Shown: piece after piece, positions 26,092-34,455 of the stretch | Numbering within the stretch: position 1 is the first letter of the stretch | Layout: each line of letters starts with the position of its first letter | DNA from: Streptomyces sp. BA2 | Lineage (GTDB): Bacteria; Actinomycetota; Actinomycetes; Streptomycetales; Streptomycetaceae | Assembly (NCBI RefSeq): GCF_009769735.1 | Contig: NZ_WSRO01000002.1 | Coordinates: 1,426,001 to 1,490,000 of the forward strand | Length of the DNA: 64,000 nucleotides | Reading direction: 5' to 3' | Position numbers and translations under genes: made by a program | The notes under the pieces: generated by a model | What the model was told of the DNA's origin: nothing | Seen by the model: only the letters and a program-made list of their open reading frames with translations | Databases searched by the model: none

Positions 26092-26145
26092 TCCTGCCTC
26101 TCCTGCCTCACCTGCCTCACCTGCCTCACCTGCCTCACCTGCCTC
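26092..26145 (+). repeat. 9-bp tandem repeat, six copies
   Basis: Six head-to-tail copies of (T/A)CCTGCCTC directly after the cyclophilin terminator; the first two start with T and the rest with A. Non-coding minisatellite, likely prone to copy-number change. Confidence 0.9.
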
Positions 26146-26217
26146 ACCGGTTGAGCGTGCCCTCGCCCGCGTACGTATGTACGGGAGACACCACCCTCCC
26201 CCACCCGGAGGCCTCCC

Positions 26218-27414
26218 ATGGCAGACGCGGGCAGCGTCACCGCCCTCTTCCGCGCGTCCACCGCGCACAGCCCCTCGTACTCCGCGCTGAACAGGGCGGC
26301 GGCGGACAGCGGGCGACCGCTCGTCGACTTCTGCGTCCCGTGCAATCCGTACTTCCCCACGCCCGAGATGTACGAGGAGCTCGGCGGACGGCTGCGGGAC
26401 ATCCTCACGTACTACCCGAGCGGCGCGGACACCATCACCGCCGAGCTCAGTGCCGTGCTCGGGCTCAATCCGCAGACCGTCGTGATGGGCAACGGCTCGA
26501 CCGAGCTCATCACCTGGATCGACCACCTGCTGGTGCGCGACGCGCTCGCCGTTCCCGTGCCGACGTTCGGGCGGTGGACCGATCAGTCGATGGAGACCGG
26601 CAAGCGCGTCGACATGTTCCTGCTTCCGGAGGCCGACGGCTTCGCGCTCGACCCCGCCGCGTACGTCGGCTTCGTACGCGCCCGCGGCTCCCGCACAGCC
26701 GTCATCTGCAATCCCAACAACCCGGACGGAGGCCTGCTGCCGCGCCGCTCGGTGCTCTCGCTGCTCGACGCGCTGCAGGATCTGGACCTGGTCGTCGTGG
26801 ACGAGTCGTTCCTCGAGTTCGCCGACGCGGGACCGGAGTCGAGCGTCGCCGACGAGGCCGTTCTGCGGCCCAATGTCATCGTGCTGCGCAGCCTCGGCAA
26901 GAACTTCGGACTGCACGGCGTGCGCTTCGGCTATCTCGTCGCCAATCCGGGCCTGGCCGGCCGGGTGCGCGCCGCCCTGCCGAAGTGGAACCTCAACTCC
27001 TTCGCGGAGACAGTGGTGTTCATGCTGAGACAGCACCGCCACGCCTACGACCTGAGCCTGCGTCAGGTGCGGCGCGACCGCCAGGAGATGATCTGGCACC
27101 TCGGCCGGCTCCCCGGCCTCACCAGTTATCCCTCGCAGGGCAACTTCGTGTACGTGCGGCTGCCCGACGGCGTCGACGGAGCGGTCCTGCGCGACCGGCT
27201 GCTCGCGGAGCACGGCATCCTGGTCCGCGAGTGCGGCAACAAGATCGGCAGCTCCAGCCGCTTCCTGCGCCTTGTGGTCCGCCCGCCGGTCGACGTACAG
27301 CCCCTGATCAGCGGTCTCGAACAGGCGCTGTACGCGGCCGGGGACTCCGGACTTCTGCCGGTCCCCTACGGCTCGGGGAACCCGGCGGTGGACCGTCTTG
27401 TGATGCGGGCCTGA
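26218..27414 (+). CDS. PLP-dependent class I/II aminotransferase (histidinol-phosphate aminotransferase-like)
   Basis: 398 aa, fold-type I enzyme. PLP Lys lies in LRSLGKNFGLHGVRFGY; the aspartate binding the cofactor nitrogen is in LVVVDESFLEF; CNPNNPDGGLL and the C-terminal RLVVRPP (substrate carboxylate Arg) are also present. Overall it resembles HisC and the CobD threonine-phosphate decarboxylase branch. No histidine or cobalamin genes lie nearby, so the substrate is open. GGAGG precedes ATG 26218. It ends 10 bp before the convergent GH53 stop. Confidence 0.85.
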   Translation: MADAGSVTALFRASTAHSPSYSALNRAAADSGRPLVDFCVPCNPYFPTPEMYEELGGRLRDILTYYPSGADTITAELSAVLGLNPQTVVMGNGSTELITWIDHLLVRDALAVPVPTFGRWTDQSMETGKRVDMFLLPEADGFALDPAAYVGFVRARGSRTAVICNPNNPDGGLLPRRSVLSLLDALQDLDLVVVDESFLEFADAGPESSVADEAVLRPNVIVLRSLGKNFGLHGVRFGYLVANPGLAGRVRAALPKWNLNSFAETVVFMLRQHRHAYDLSLRQVRRDRQEMIWHLGRLPGLTSYPSQGNFVYVRLPDGVDGAVLRDRLLAEHGILVRECGNKIGSSSRFLRLVVRPPVDVQPLISGLEQALYAAGDSGLLPVPYGSGNPAVDRLVMRA

Positions 27415-27424
27415 GCCCCCTGAC

Positions 27425-28984
27425 TCAGCGGTGCGCGAAGGCGCTCATCGCCTCGGTGGGCACGCCGTCGTAGTCGAACAGCGCCTGGTTCTCCCAGGCG
27501 TTGCCCGTGGAGGGGTCCGTCGGGTCCCAGCCGTTGCCCTCGACGGCGGTCCAGGTGGCGTCCCACCAGAAGACGCCCAGGCCACGGCCTGCCGGGACCG
27601 CCTCGACGACGCTCTGGATGTCGCGGAACCAGGCCGCCTGACCCGCCTCGGTGGCAGGGTAGCCGCCGACGAGCTCCTCGGCCTTGTCGATGACGTTCTC
27701 CCAGTCGTCGTCGCTGTCCAGACGGAAGGGGTAGGCGGTCTCGGCGACGAAGAGCGGCTTGGCGTACCGCGTCGCGAGGTCGTCGAGGTTGGCCTGGAGG
27801 TCGGAGAGGGCTCCGTGCCAGTAGCCGTAGAAGGACAGGCCGATGAGGTCGAAGGGCACGCCGCGCGAGACCGCGTTGTCGAACCAGGTGCGGTACAGGG
27901 CGTTGTCTCCGCCGTTGGCGAGGTGGAGGGCGACCCGCGTGCCGGACGCGACGGCCTTCGCGGCGGTGGCCCCCGCCGTCAGAAGACCCGCCAGCTGCGA
28001 CCAGTTGGATGTCGAGCCGGTGGGCCACAGCATGCCGCCGTTCAGTTCGTTGCCGATCTGCACCATGTCGGCGGTGGTGCCCTGCGCCTTGAGTGCGTTC
28101 AGGACGTCGTACGTGTGGTCGTACACGTCGGTCTTCAACTGGGCGTACGAGTGTTCCGACCAGGCCGAAGGGATCGTCTGGGCGCCCGGGTCGGTCCAGG
28201 TGTCCGAGTAGTGGAAGTCGACGAGGAGCTTCACGCCCCGTGCCTTGACGCGCTTGGCCACGGCGAGGACGCGGGTCTTGTCGCAGTACCCGTCGGCGGG
28301 GTCGACCCACACGCGCAGGCGGGCGTAGTTCATCCCGGCGGACCTGAGCACGGCGAGGGCGTCGGCCGTGGCGCCCGATCCGGTGCGGTAGACGCCGCCG
28401 AAGTCCTCGCTCTTCTTGAGTGAGGAGATGTCAGCACCCTTGATGGGCAGCCCTGTTGAGCCAGGCGTGAGTGTGATGTCGTCGAAGTTGACCCAGTTCC
28501 CCGCCTTCGCGTCGGAGTACAGGCGGACCGTGCACGCATTGCCGGTCACGGTGACGGAGGTGACGATCCGGAGCCACTCGCCGTTCGGGGTGGGCGGCAG
28601 GTCGGTGCGCTGCTCGGCGGAACCGCTCTTGAGGGCCAGGTATGCCGCGTTCTGCCCGCCGCTGGACCGGACCCAGGCGGTGAGCGTGTACGTGCCGTTG
28701 GTGAGGCCGGTGAGGTACTGGTACGTCTCGACCTTGTACGCCGAAGCCGACCAGTGCGCCAGGCGCTGCCCGCCCGTGCGGCCGCCCGCCTCCGCGAAGG
28801 ACGCGCCGGTGGCGCCGTAGGTGCTCCAGCCGGTGGTGCCGCTCTCGAAGCCCCCGTTGGTGAGGGTGGACGCGGCGCTCGCGGACCGGGCGGGCAGGGC
28901 CGCGAAGGCGGCGCCTCCCAGGGTGGCTGCCAGGACGGCTCTTCGGGTGGTGCTGCCTGAGCTGAATGTTCCGTTTCCGTGCAT
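27425..28984 (-). CDS. Secreted GH53 endo-beta-1,4-galactanase with N-terminal carbohydrate-binding domain
   Basis: 519 aa. Cuts the beta-1,4-galactan side chains of pectin (arabinogalactan I). The N-terminus has a Tat-like signal (TTRRAVLAATLGGAAFA). Residues about 40-175 form a beta-sandwich binding domain (NGGFESGTTGWSTYG, VNFDDITLTPG), CBM61- or CBM4/9-like, which often accompanies GH53. The catalytic barrel has acid/base Glu313 in VQIGNELNGG and nucleophile Glu415 in FVAETAYPF. GAAGGGA precedes ATG 28984. It follows GH42 on the same strand by 64 bp, forming a two-gene galactan operon divergent from the importer. Confidence 0.94.
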   Translation of the reverse strand: MHGNGTFSSGSTTRRAVLAATLGGAAFAALPARSASAASTLTNGGFESGTTGWSTYGATGASFAEAGGRTGGQRLAHWSASAYKVETYQYLTGLTNGTYTLTAWVRSSGGQNAAYLALKSGSAEQRTDLPPTPNGEWLRIVTSVTVTGNACTVRLYSDAKAGNWVNFDDITLTPGSTGLPIKGADISSLKKSEDFGGVYRTGSGATADALAVLRSAGMNYARLRVWVDPADGYCDKTRVLAVAKRVKARGVKLLVDFHYSDTWTDPGAQTIPSAWSEHSYAQLKTDVYDHTYDVLNALKAQGTTADMVQIGNELNGGMLWPTGSTSNWSQLAGLLTAGATAAKAVASGTRVALHLANGGDNALYRTWFDNAVSRGVPFDLIGLSFYGYWHGALSDLQANLDDLATRYAKPLFVAETAYPFRLDSDDDWENVIDKAEELVGGYPATEAGQAAWFRDIQSVVEAVPAGRGLGVFWWDATWTAVEGNGWDPTDPSTGNAWENQALFDYDGVPTEAMSAFAHR

Positions 28985-29048
28985 CGTCGATGTCCCTTCG
29001 ACTTGGCGGTACGGGGGGAAGGCGGGCGTTGCGTGTGAGAGGGCGGAG

Positions 29049-31070
29049 TCAGCCGTCGAGGCGGACGACCCGTACGGCGCCCGCGGGCACTCCGAGGTGG
29101 CCCGCGGCGCGCTCGCCTGTGAGGAGTTCGGTGCCGTGGGCGTCGAGCGGCACCTTGGCGTCGGACCCGGTGTGGTTGATGGCGAAGACATAGGTGCCGG
29201 TGTCGCCGCGCCGGGTCACCACCTCGACGTCACGCGGGAGTTCGGGGTGCTCGGTGACGCCCGCGTCGGCGCAGGCGGTCGCGAGCAGGGCGTCGAGATC
29301 GCGGGCGGTCAGGCGCGTGGAGACGTACCAGGCCGTGCCCTCCCCCAGCTGGTTCCGGGTGACGGCGGGGCGCCCCGCGGCCAGGCCGTCCGCGTACGTC
29401 CACACGGTCTCGGCGCCGCGCGGCACGACGAACTCCGTCCATACGTCCCCGGTGAGTTCGGCGCCGTCGGGCCCCGTGATGCGCACCGTCTGTCCGTCGA
29501 GCAGCGGCGAGAACTCCTCGACGGTCAGGCCGAGCACGTCGCGCAGGGCGCCGGGGCAGGGCCCGGGGTGCACGGCGTCGTGCTCGTCGACGATGCCGGA
29601 GAAGTAGGAGACGAGGAGGGTGCCCCCCCGCGCCACGTACTCCTTGAGGTTGAGGGCCGCTGCCTCCGTCGCCAGGTACAGCGCGGGCACGACGACCAAG
29701 GGGTACGCCGACAGGTCCGCCTCGGGGTGGGCGAAGTCGACGGTGAGGTGGCGGTCGTACAGGGCCTCGTAGAACGTGTCGGCGCGCTCGCGCGCGTCGT
29801 GGTCCTCGCTGGGCCGCCACTGCAGGGACTGCGCCCACCAGGAGTGCCAGTCCCACAGCATCGCCACGTCGGCGACGGTCCGCGAGCCCTTGAGGGGCGC
29901 CAACTCGCCCACAGACGCGCCTAGTTCGGCGACCTCGCGCCAGACTCGGGAGTCCGTTCCGGCGTGCGGAAGCATCGCCGAGTGGAACTTCTCCGCGCCG
30001 CGCCGCGCTTGCCGCCACTGGAAGAACAGGGCGCCTTCGGAGCCGCGGGCTACATGGGCCAGGGAGTTGCGGGCCATCTGCCCCGGCGCCTTCGCGGGGT
30101 TGCGGGGCTGCCAGTTGACGCCGGACGTGGAGTGCTCCAGGAGCAGCCAGGGAGCCCCGCCCGCGACGGAGCGGGTGAGGTCGGCGGCCATGGCGAGGTT
30201 GACATGGGTGCGGCGGCCGTCGGTGATCAGGTAGTGGTCGTTGGTGACGAGGTCGACCTCGCGGCCCCAGGCCCAGTAGTCGAGGGAGTCGCACTGGCTG
30301 AGCGCGGTCATGAAGTTGGTGGTGACGGGGGCGCCGGGGGCGAGGCGGTGCAGGATGTCGCGTTCCCGCACGAAGTTCTCGCGCAGGGTCGCGTCGGCGA
30401 ACCGGCGGTAGTCCAGGGCCTGGGCGGGGTTGCCGACCGTGGGCGTGACGCGCGGCGGTTCGATCTCCTCGAAGGATCCGTAGCGCTGCCCCCAGAAGGC
30501 CGTGCCCCAGGCCTCGTTGACCGCCTCCACGTTCCCGTACGCCGCCCCGAGCCAGGCCCGGAAGTGGGTGGCGCAGGACGCGCAGTAGCAGGCGGAGACC
30601 GGCACCCCGTATTCGTTGTGGACGTGCCACATGGCGAGCGCGGGGTGCCCTGCGTACCGGCGGGCGAGCTGCTCGGTGATGGCGGCTGACGCCTCGCGGT
30701 AGGCCGTGTTGCTGTGGCAGATGGCGCCGCGTGAGCCGAACTCGTAGCGCACGCCTTCGGCGGTGACGGGCAGGGCTTCGGGGTGTGCGCGGTAGAACCA
30801 GGCGGGCGGCGCGACCGTCGGGGTGCCGAGGTCGGCGCGGATGCCGTTCTCGTGCAGGAGGCCCAGGATCCGGTCGAGCCAGCCGAAGTCGTAGGTGCCG
30901 GGCGACGGTTCGAGCAGGGCCCAGGAGAAGATCCCGACGCTCACCATCGTGACGCCGGCCTCGCGCATCAGCGCCATGTCCTCGCGCCAGACGGATTCCG
31001 GCCACTGCTCGGGGTTGTAGTCCCCACCGAAGGCGAGCCCGCTCAGGCCTCTGGGGGTGTTCTCCGGCAT
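29049..31070 (-). CDS. GH42 beta-galactosidase, intracellular
   Basis: 673 aa with no signal peptide. Hydrolyses imported beta-1,4-galacto-oligosaccharides. The acid/base is Glu153 in HVHNEYG and the nucleophile Glu312 in LLLEHSTSGVNW. A zinc-binding Cys set is visible (Cys in AICHSN plus SACYCASC), as in the thermophilic GH42 structures. GGGAGAG lies five bases before ATG 31070, so this start is preferred to ATG 31088. Upstream of GH53 in one operon and divergent from the galactan importer, with -35 elements overlapping across the intergenic region. Confidence 0.95.
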   Translation of the reverse strand: MPENTPRGLSGLAFGGDYNPEQWPESVWREDMALMREAGVTMVSVGIFSWALLEPSPGTYDFGWLDRILGLLHENGIRADLGTPTVAPPAWFYRAHPEALPVTAEGVRYEFGSRGAICHSNTAYREASAAITEQLARRYAGHPALAMWHVHNEYGVPVSACYCASCATHFRAWLGAAYGNVEAVNEAWGTAFWGQRYGSFEEIEPPRVTPTVGNPAQALDYRRFADATLRENFVRERDILHRLAPGAPVTTNFMTALSQCDSLDYWAWGREVDLVTNDHYLITDGRRTHVNLAMAADLTRSVAGGAPWLLLEHSTSGVNWQPRNPAKAPGQMARNSLAHVARGSEGALFFQWRQARRGAEKFHSAMLPHAGTDSRVWREVAELGASVGELAPLKGSRTVADVAMLWDWHSWWAQSLQWRPSEDHDARERADTFYEALYDRHLTVDFAHPEADLSAYPLVVVPALYLATEAAALNLKEYVARGGTLLVSYFSGIVDEHDAVHPGPCPGALRDVLGLTVEEFSPLLDGQTVRITGPDGAELTGDVWTEFVVPRGAETVWTYADGLAAGRPAVTRNQLGEGTAWYVSTRLTARDLDALLATACADAGVTEHPELPRDVEVVTRRGDTGTYVFAINHTGSDAKVPLDAHGTELLTGERAAGHLGVPAGAVRVVRLDG

Positions 31071-31109
31071 GGATCTCTCCCGAGTCATCGATCAGTTGGA
31101 CACATCAAA

Positions 31110-31123
31110 TGGGAACGTGCACA
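31110..31123. promoter_or_regulatory. Degenerate LacI-type operator before GH42
   Basis: TGGGAACGTGCACA; its reverse complement matches TGTGAACGCTCACA (31199) at 11 of 14 positions. It lies about 40 bp upstream of the GH42 start and downstream of the GH42 promoter. Confidence 0.4.
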
Positions 31124-31147
31124 CACACTTTCGCGGTTCTGAGTTCA

Positions 31148-31177
31148 ACATAACCGCACAGCAACAACCATTGACAA
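31148..31177 (-). promoter_or_regulatory. Predicted promoter of the GH42-GH53 operon
   Basis: Minus strand TTGTCA (31172-31177), 18 bp, TTATGT (31148-31153). The -35 overlaps that of the divergent importer promoter, so both polymerases compete for the same 7-bp TTGACAA. Confidence 0.5.
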
Positions 31178-31201
31178 GTGTCCTGGATGTTTCTCTACTG
31201 T
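31171..31201 (+). promoter_or_regulatory. Predicted promoter of the galactan importer operon
   Basis: Consensus TTGACA (31171-31176), 19 bp, TACTGT (31196-31201). The LacI-type operator starts inside the -10. Confidence 0.5.
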
Positions 31202-31212
31202 GAACGCTCACA
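31199..31212. promoter_or_regulatory. LacI-type operator of the galactan importer
   Basis: TGTGAACGCTCACA, palindromic at 6 of 7 pairs with central CG. It overlaps the predicted -10 and start site; the regulator is probably the LacI protein encoded at the end of the same operon (34452-35483). Confidence 0.7.
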
Positions 31213-31271
31213 GATGCGTGGCAGGCCGCTCGACGCAGTCGGCACAGCCACCCGGTCAGGGGAGACCATTC

Positions 31272-32591
31272 ATGCCGTTCACCAAGCACCGTCGCTTCCA
31301 CGCCACTTCGCTCGCCCTCGCCCTCGGCGCCGCCACCCTCACCGCCTGCGGCTCGTCGGACGGCGGGAGCCAGGACGCGTCGGGCCCCGCCTCCCTGACG
31401 TACTGGGCGTGGACGCCCGGCATGGACAAGGTCGTCGATCTGTGGAACAAGGGCCCCGGCAAGAAGGAACAGATCAAGGTCACGGTCAAGAAGCAGGCGT
31501 CCGGCGACACTCTCGTCACCAAGATCCTCACCGCCCACAAGGCCAAGAAGGCCCCCGACCTCGTCCAGGCCGAGTACCAGGCGCTGCCGACCCTGGTCAG
31601 CAATGACGCGCTCGCCGACATATCCGGTGAAGTGGGCCAGGTGAAGGGCGAGTTCCCCGAGGGCGTCTGGCAGCAGACGACGCTCGGTTCGGACGCGGTG
31701 TACGCGGTGCCGCAGGACTCGGGGCCGATGATGTTCTACTACCGCGCGGACCTGTTCAAGAAGTACGGCCTGAAGGTCCCCGCCACCTGGGACGAGTTCG
31801 CGGAGACCGCCCGCGTGCTGAAGAAGAAGGCCCCGGACAAGGACCTCACCACGTTCTCCGCGAACGACTCCGGGCTCTTCGCGGGCCTCGCCCAGCAGGC
31901 GGGCGCCAAGTGGTGGACCACCAAGGGCGAGAAGTGGAAGGTCGGCATCGACGACGGCGCCACGCGCAAGGTCGCCGACTTCTGGGGCGGCCTCGTGAAG
32001 GAGGGCGCCATCGACAACCAGCCGATGTATACCCCCGCCTGGAACAAGGCCCTCAACACCGGCAAGCAGATCGCCTGGGTCAGCGCCGTCTGGGCGCCCG
32101 GCACCCTCACCACCGCCGCACCCGACACCAAGGGCAAGTGGGCCATGGCCCCGCTGCCGCAGTGGTCCAAGGGCGCGAACACCACCGGCAGTTGGGGCGG
32201 CTCGTCGACCGCCGTCACCACCGACAGCGGCCACAAGGCCGCCGCCGCCAAGTTCGCCGCCTGGCTGAACACCGATCCCAAGGCCCTGGACGCGCTCGCG
32301 AAGGAAGGCGGCATCTACCCCGCCGCCACCGCGGCCCAGACCAGCGGCGCCTTCGCCGAACCCCCGGCCTTCTTCGCCGGCCAGAAGGACTTCTACCCGC
32401 AGGCCGCCGAGATCGCGAAGACCGCGGCGCCCGGCGCCTGGGGGCCGAACGTGAACGTCGCGTACACCTCGTTCAAGGACGCCTTCGGCGCGGCCGCCAA
32501 GAACAAGTCCGACTTCGGCGGCGCCCTGAACACCATGCAGGACACCACCGTCGCCGACCTGAAGAAGCAGGGCTTCGGAGTCGCGCCGTGA
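31272..32591 (+). CDS. CUT1 ABC transporter lipoprotein binding protein (galacto-oligosaccharide)
   Basis: 439 aa. Lipoprotein signal with lipobox LTAC (ALGAATLTACGSSDGG). Family 1 binding-protein body: LTYWAWTPGMDKVVDLWNKG, YAVPQDSGPMMFYYRADLFKKYGLKVPATWDEF. AGGGGAGA precedes ATG 31272. First gene of a four-gene operon (binding protein, two permeases, LacI regulator) with 4-bp overlaps throughout. Position opposite GH42-GH53 makes galactan oligosaccharides the expected ligand. No ATPase is encoded. Confidence 0.92.
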   Translation: MPFTKHRRFHATSLALALGAATLTACGSSDGGSQDASGPASLTYWAWTPGMDKVVDLWNKGPGKKEQIKVTVKKQASGDTLVTKILTAHKAKKAPDLVQAEYQALPTLVSNDALADISGEVGQVKGEFPEGVWQQTTLGSDAVYAVPQDSGPMMFYYRADLFKKYGLKVPATWDEFAETARVLKKKAPDKDLTTFSANDSGLFAGLAQQAGAKWWTTKGEKWKVGIDDGATRKVADFWGGLVKEGAIDNQPMYTPAWNKALNTGKQIAWVSAVWAPGTLTTAAPDTKGKWAMAPLPQWSKGANTTGSWGGSSTAVTTDSGHKAAAAKFAAWLNTDPKALDALAKEGGIYPAATAAQTSGAFAEPPAFFAGQKDFYPQAAEIAKTAAPGAWGPNVNVAYTSFKDAFGAAAKNKSDFGGALNTMQDTTVADLKKQGFGVAP

Positions 32592-33547
32592 CCGCTGCAC
32601 GTCCCGCACGCCCTGCACGTCCCGCACGCCCCCGCCGCAGGACGTCGTACGGGGTCAAGAGCGCCCCGTACGCCTTCCTGCTCCCCGCCACGCTGCTCTT
32701 CGCGCTCTTCTTCGCGCTGCCCATCGGCTACGCGCTCTGGCTCAGCCTCCACAAGGTCGAGGTGAAGGGCCTCGGTCTGGGCAAGGACGCCCGGCGCGAG
32801 GTCTGGGCCGGGATCGGCAACTACACCGACGCGCTGACCGACTCCGAGCTCCTGCACGGCGCGCTGCGCGTACTCGGCTACGGCGCCATCGTCATCCCGG
32901 TGATGCTCGGCCTGGCCCTGCTCTTCGCGCTGCTCCTGGACACCGAACGGGTGCGTCTGACGTCGTTCACGCGCCTCGCGATCTTCCTGCCGTACGCCGT
33001 GCCCGGGGTCATCGCCGCGCTCCTGTGGGGGTTTCTCTACCTCCAGGACGTCAGCCCCTTCTACTTCGTCCTCGACAAGCTGGGCCTGCCGCAGCCCGAC
33101 CTGCTCGACGGAGGCCCGCTCTACCTCGCGCTCTCGAACATCGCGGTCTGGGGCGGCGCCGGCTTCAACATGATCGTCATCTACACCTCGCTGCGGGCCA
33201 TCCCGGCCGAGGTCCACGAGGCGGCGAAGCTGGACGGCTGCTCACAGCTGCAGATCGCGCTGCGGATCAAGATCCCGATGGTGGCGCCCTCTCTGGTGCT
33301 CACTTTCTTCTTCTCGATCATCGCGACGCTCCAGGTGTTCAGCGAACCCACCACCCTCAAGCCGCTCACCAACTCCGTCTCCACCACGTGGAGTCCGCTG
33401 ATGAAGGTGTACCAGGACGCCTTCGGCAAGGGTGACATCAACTCGGCGGCCGCGACCGCCGTGATCATCGCCTTCGCCACGCTCGTCCTGTCCTTCGGGT
33501 TCCTGCGCGCGGCGAACTCCCGTACGAAGAAGGAGGCGGCCCGATGA
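32588..33547 (+). CDS. CUT1 ABC transporter permease (MalF type)
   Basis: 319 aa. GTG at 32588 overlaps the binding-protein stop (GTGA). The cytoplasmic tail is odd: an ARP tripeptide repeat (TAARPARPARPARPRRR) encoded by an 18-bp DNA duplication. Six membrane segments follow, beginning with YAFLLPATLLFALFFALPIGY; EAA loop HEAAKLDGCSQLQIALRIKIP. Partner of the next permease. Confidence 0.92.
   Translation: MTAARPARPARPARPRRRTSYGVKSAPYAFLLPATLLFALFFALPIGYALWLSLHKVEVKGLGLGKDARREVWAGIGNYTDALTDSELLHGALRVLGYGAIVIPVMLGLALLFALLLDTERVRLTSFTRLAIFLPYAVPGVIAALLWGFLYLQDVSPFYFVLDKLGLPQPDLLDGGPLYLALSNIAVWGGAGFNMIVIYTSLRAIPAEVHEAAKLDGCSQLQIALRIKIPMVAPSLVLTFFFSIIATLQVFSEPTTLKPLTNSVSTTWSPLMKVYQDAFGKGDINSAAATAVIIAFATLVLSFGFLRAANSRTKKEAAR
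32595..32630 (+). repeat. 18-bp perfect tandem duplication in permease N-terminus
   Basis: Two exact copies of CTGCACGTCCCGCACGCC, in frame, giving the repeated Ala-Arg-Pro tail. Copy-number change would stay in frame. Confidence 0.9.
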
Positions 33548-34455
33548 GTTCACTCGCCGTCCGCAAGACCCGGCCCGCCCCGGGCACCACCCCCGGCACC
33601 GCGCAGGGCCCGCCCGCGGCCCCGCCCCGCCGGATCGCCGTCCTGCCGACCGCCGTGCTGCTGCTCGGCGCCCTGTACTGCCTGCTACCTGTGCTCTGGG
33701 TGGTGATCGCCTCCACCAAGTCGGGCCGCGAGCTGTTCTCCACGTTCACGTTCTGGCCCGGCAGCGGCTTCGCCGACAACGTCACGGACCTGTCCGCCTA
33801 CCGCGACGGAATCTACTGGCGCTGGATGGGCAACTCCGCCCTCTACGCAGGCCTCGGCGCGCTCCTGTCCACGGCCGTCTCCGCGGTCAGCGGCTACGCG
33901 CTGGCGATCTACCGGTTCCGCGGCCGCGAGACCGTCTTCAACATCCTCATGGCGGGCGTCCTGATGCCCCCGGTGATCCTGGCCGTCCCGCAGTACCTCC
34001 TCCTCGCGAAGGCCGACCTCACCGATTCGTACGCCTCGGTCCTGATGCCGCTCGTCCTCTCCCCCTACGGCGTGTACCTCGCCCGGATCTACGCCGCCTC
34101 CGCCGTGCCCGGCGACGTCGTGGAGGCGGGACGGATGGACGGCGCGAGCGAGTGGCGGATCTTCACGCGGATCGCGCTGCCGATGATGGTGCCAGGCCTC
34201 GTGACGGTGTTCCTCTTCCAGTTCGTGGCCGTGTGGAACAACTTCCTGCTCCCTTACATCATGCTCAGCGACGACGAGAAGTTCCCCATCACGCTGGGCC
34301 TGTTCACGCTCCTGGAACAGGGCTCCAACACCCCCGCGCTCTACACCCTCGTGATCACCGGGGCCCTTCTCGCCGTCGTACCGCTCATCGCCCTCTTCCT
34401 GGTCATCCAGCGCTTCTGGAGCCTCGACCTGCTGTCCGGAGCCGTAAAGTCGTGA
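33544..34455 (+). CDS. CUT1 ABC transporter permease (MalG type)
   Basis: 303 aa with a Pro-rich cytoplasmic N-terminus (about 30 residues) and six membrane segments. EAA loop VEAGRMDGASEWRIFTRIALP. ATGA overlap with the upstream permease and GTGA overlap with the regulator downstream. Confidence 0.92.
   Translation: MSSLAVRKTRPAPGTTPGTAQGPPAAPPRRIAVLPTAVLLLGALYCLLPVLWVVIASTKSGRELFSTFTFWPGSGFADNVTDLSAYRDGIYWRWMGNSALYAGLGALLSTAVSAVSGYALAIYRFRGRETVFNILMAGVLMPPVILAVPQYLLLAKADLTDSYASVLMPLVLSPYGVYLARIYAASAVPGDVVEAGRMDGASEWRIFTRIALPMMVPGLVTVFLFQFVAVWNNFLLPYIMLSDDEKFPITLGLFTLLEQGSNTPALYTLVITGALLAVVPLIALFLVIQRFWSLDLLSGAVKS

Noticed and set aside
26092..26145. Repeat array considered as a CRISPR.
   Set aside because: Units of 9 bp are directly adjacent with no spacers, and no cas gene is present.
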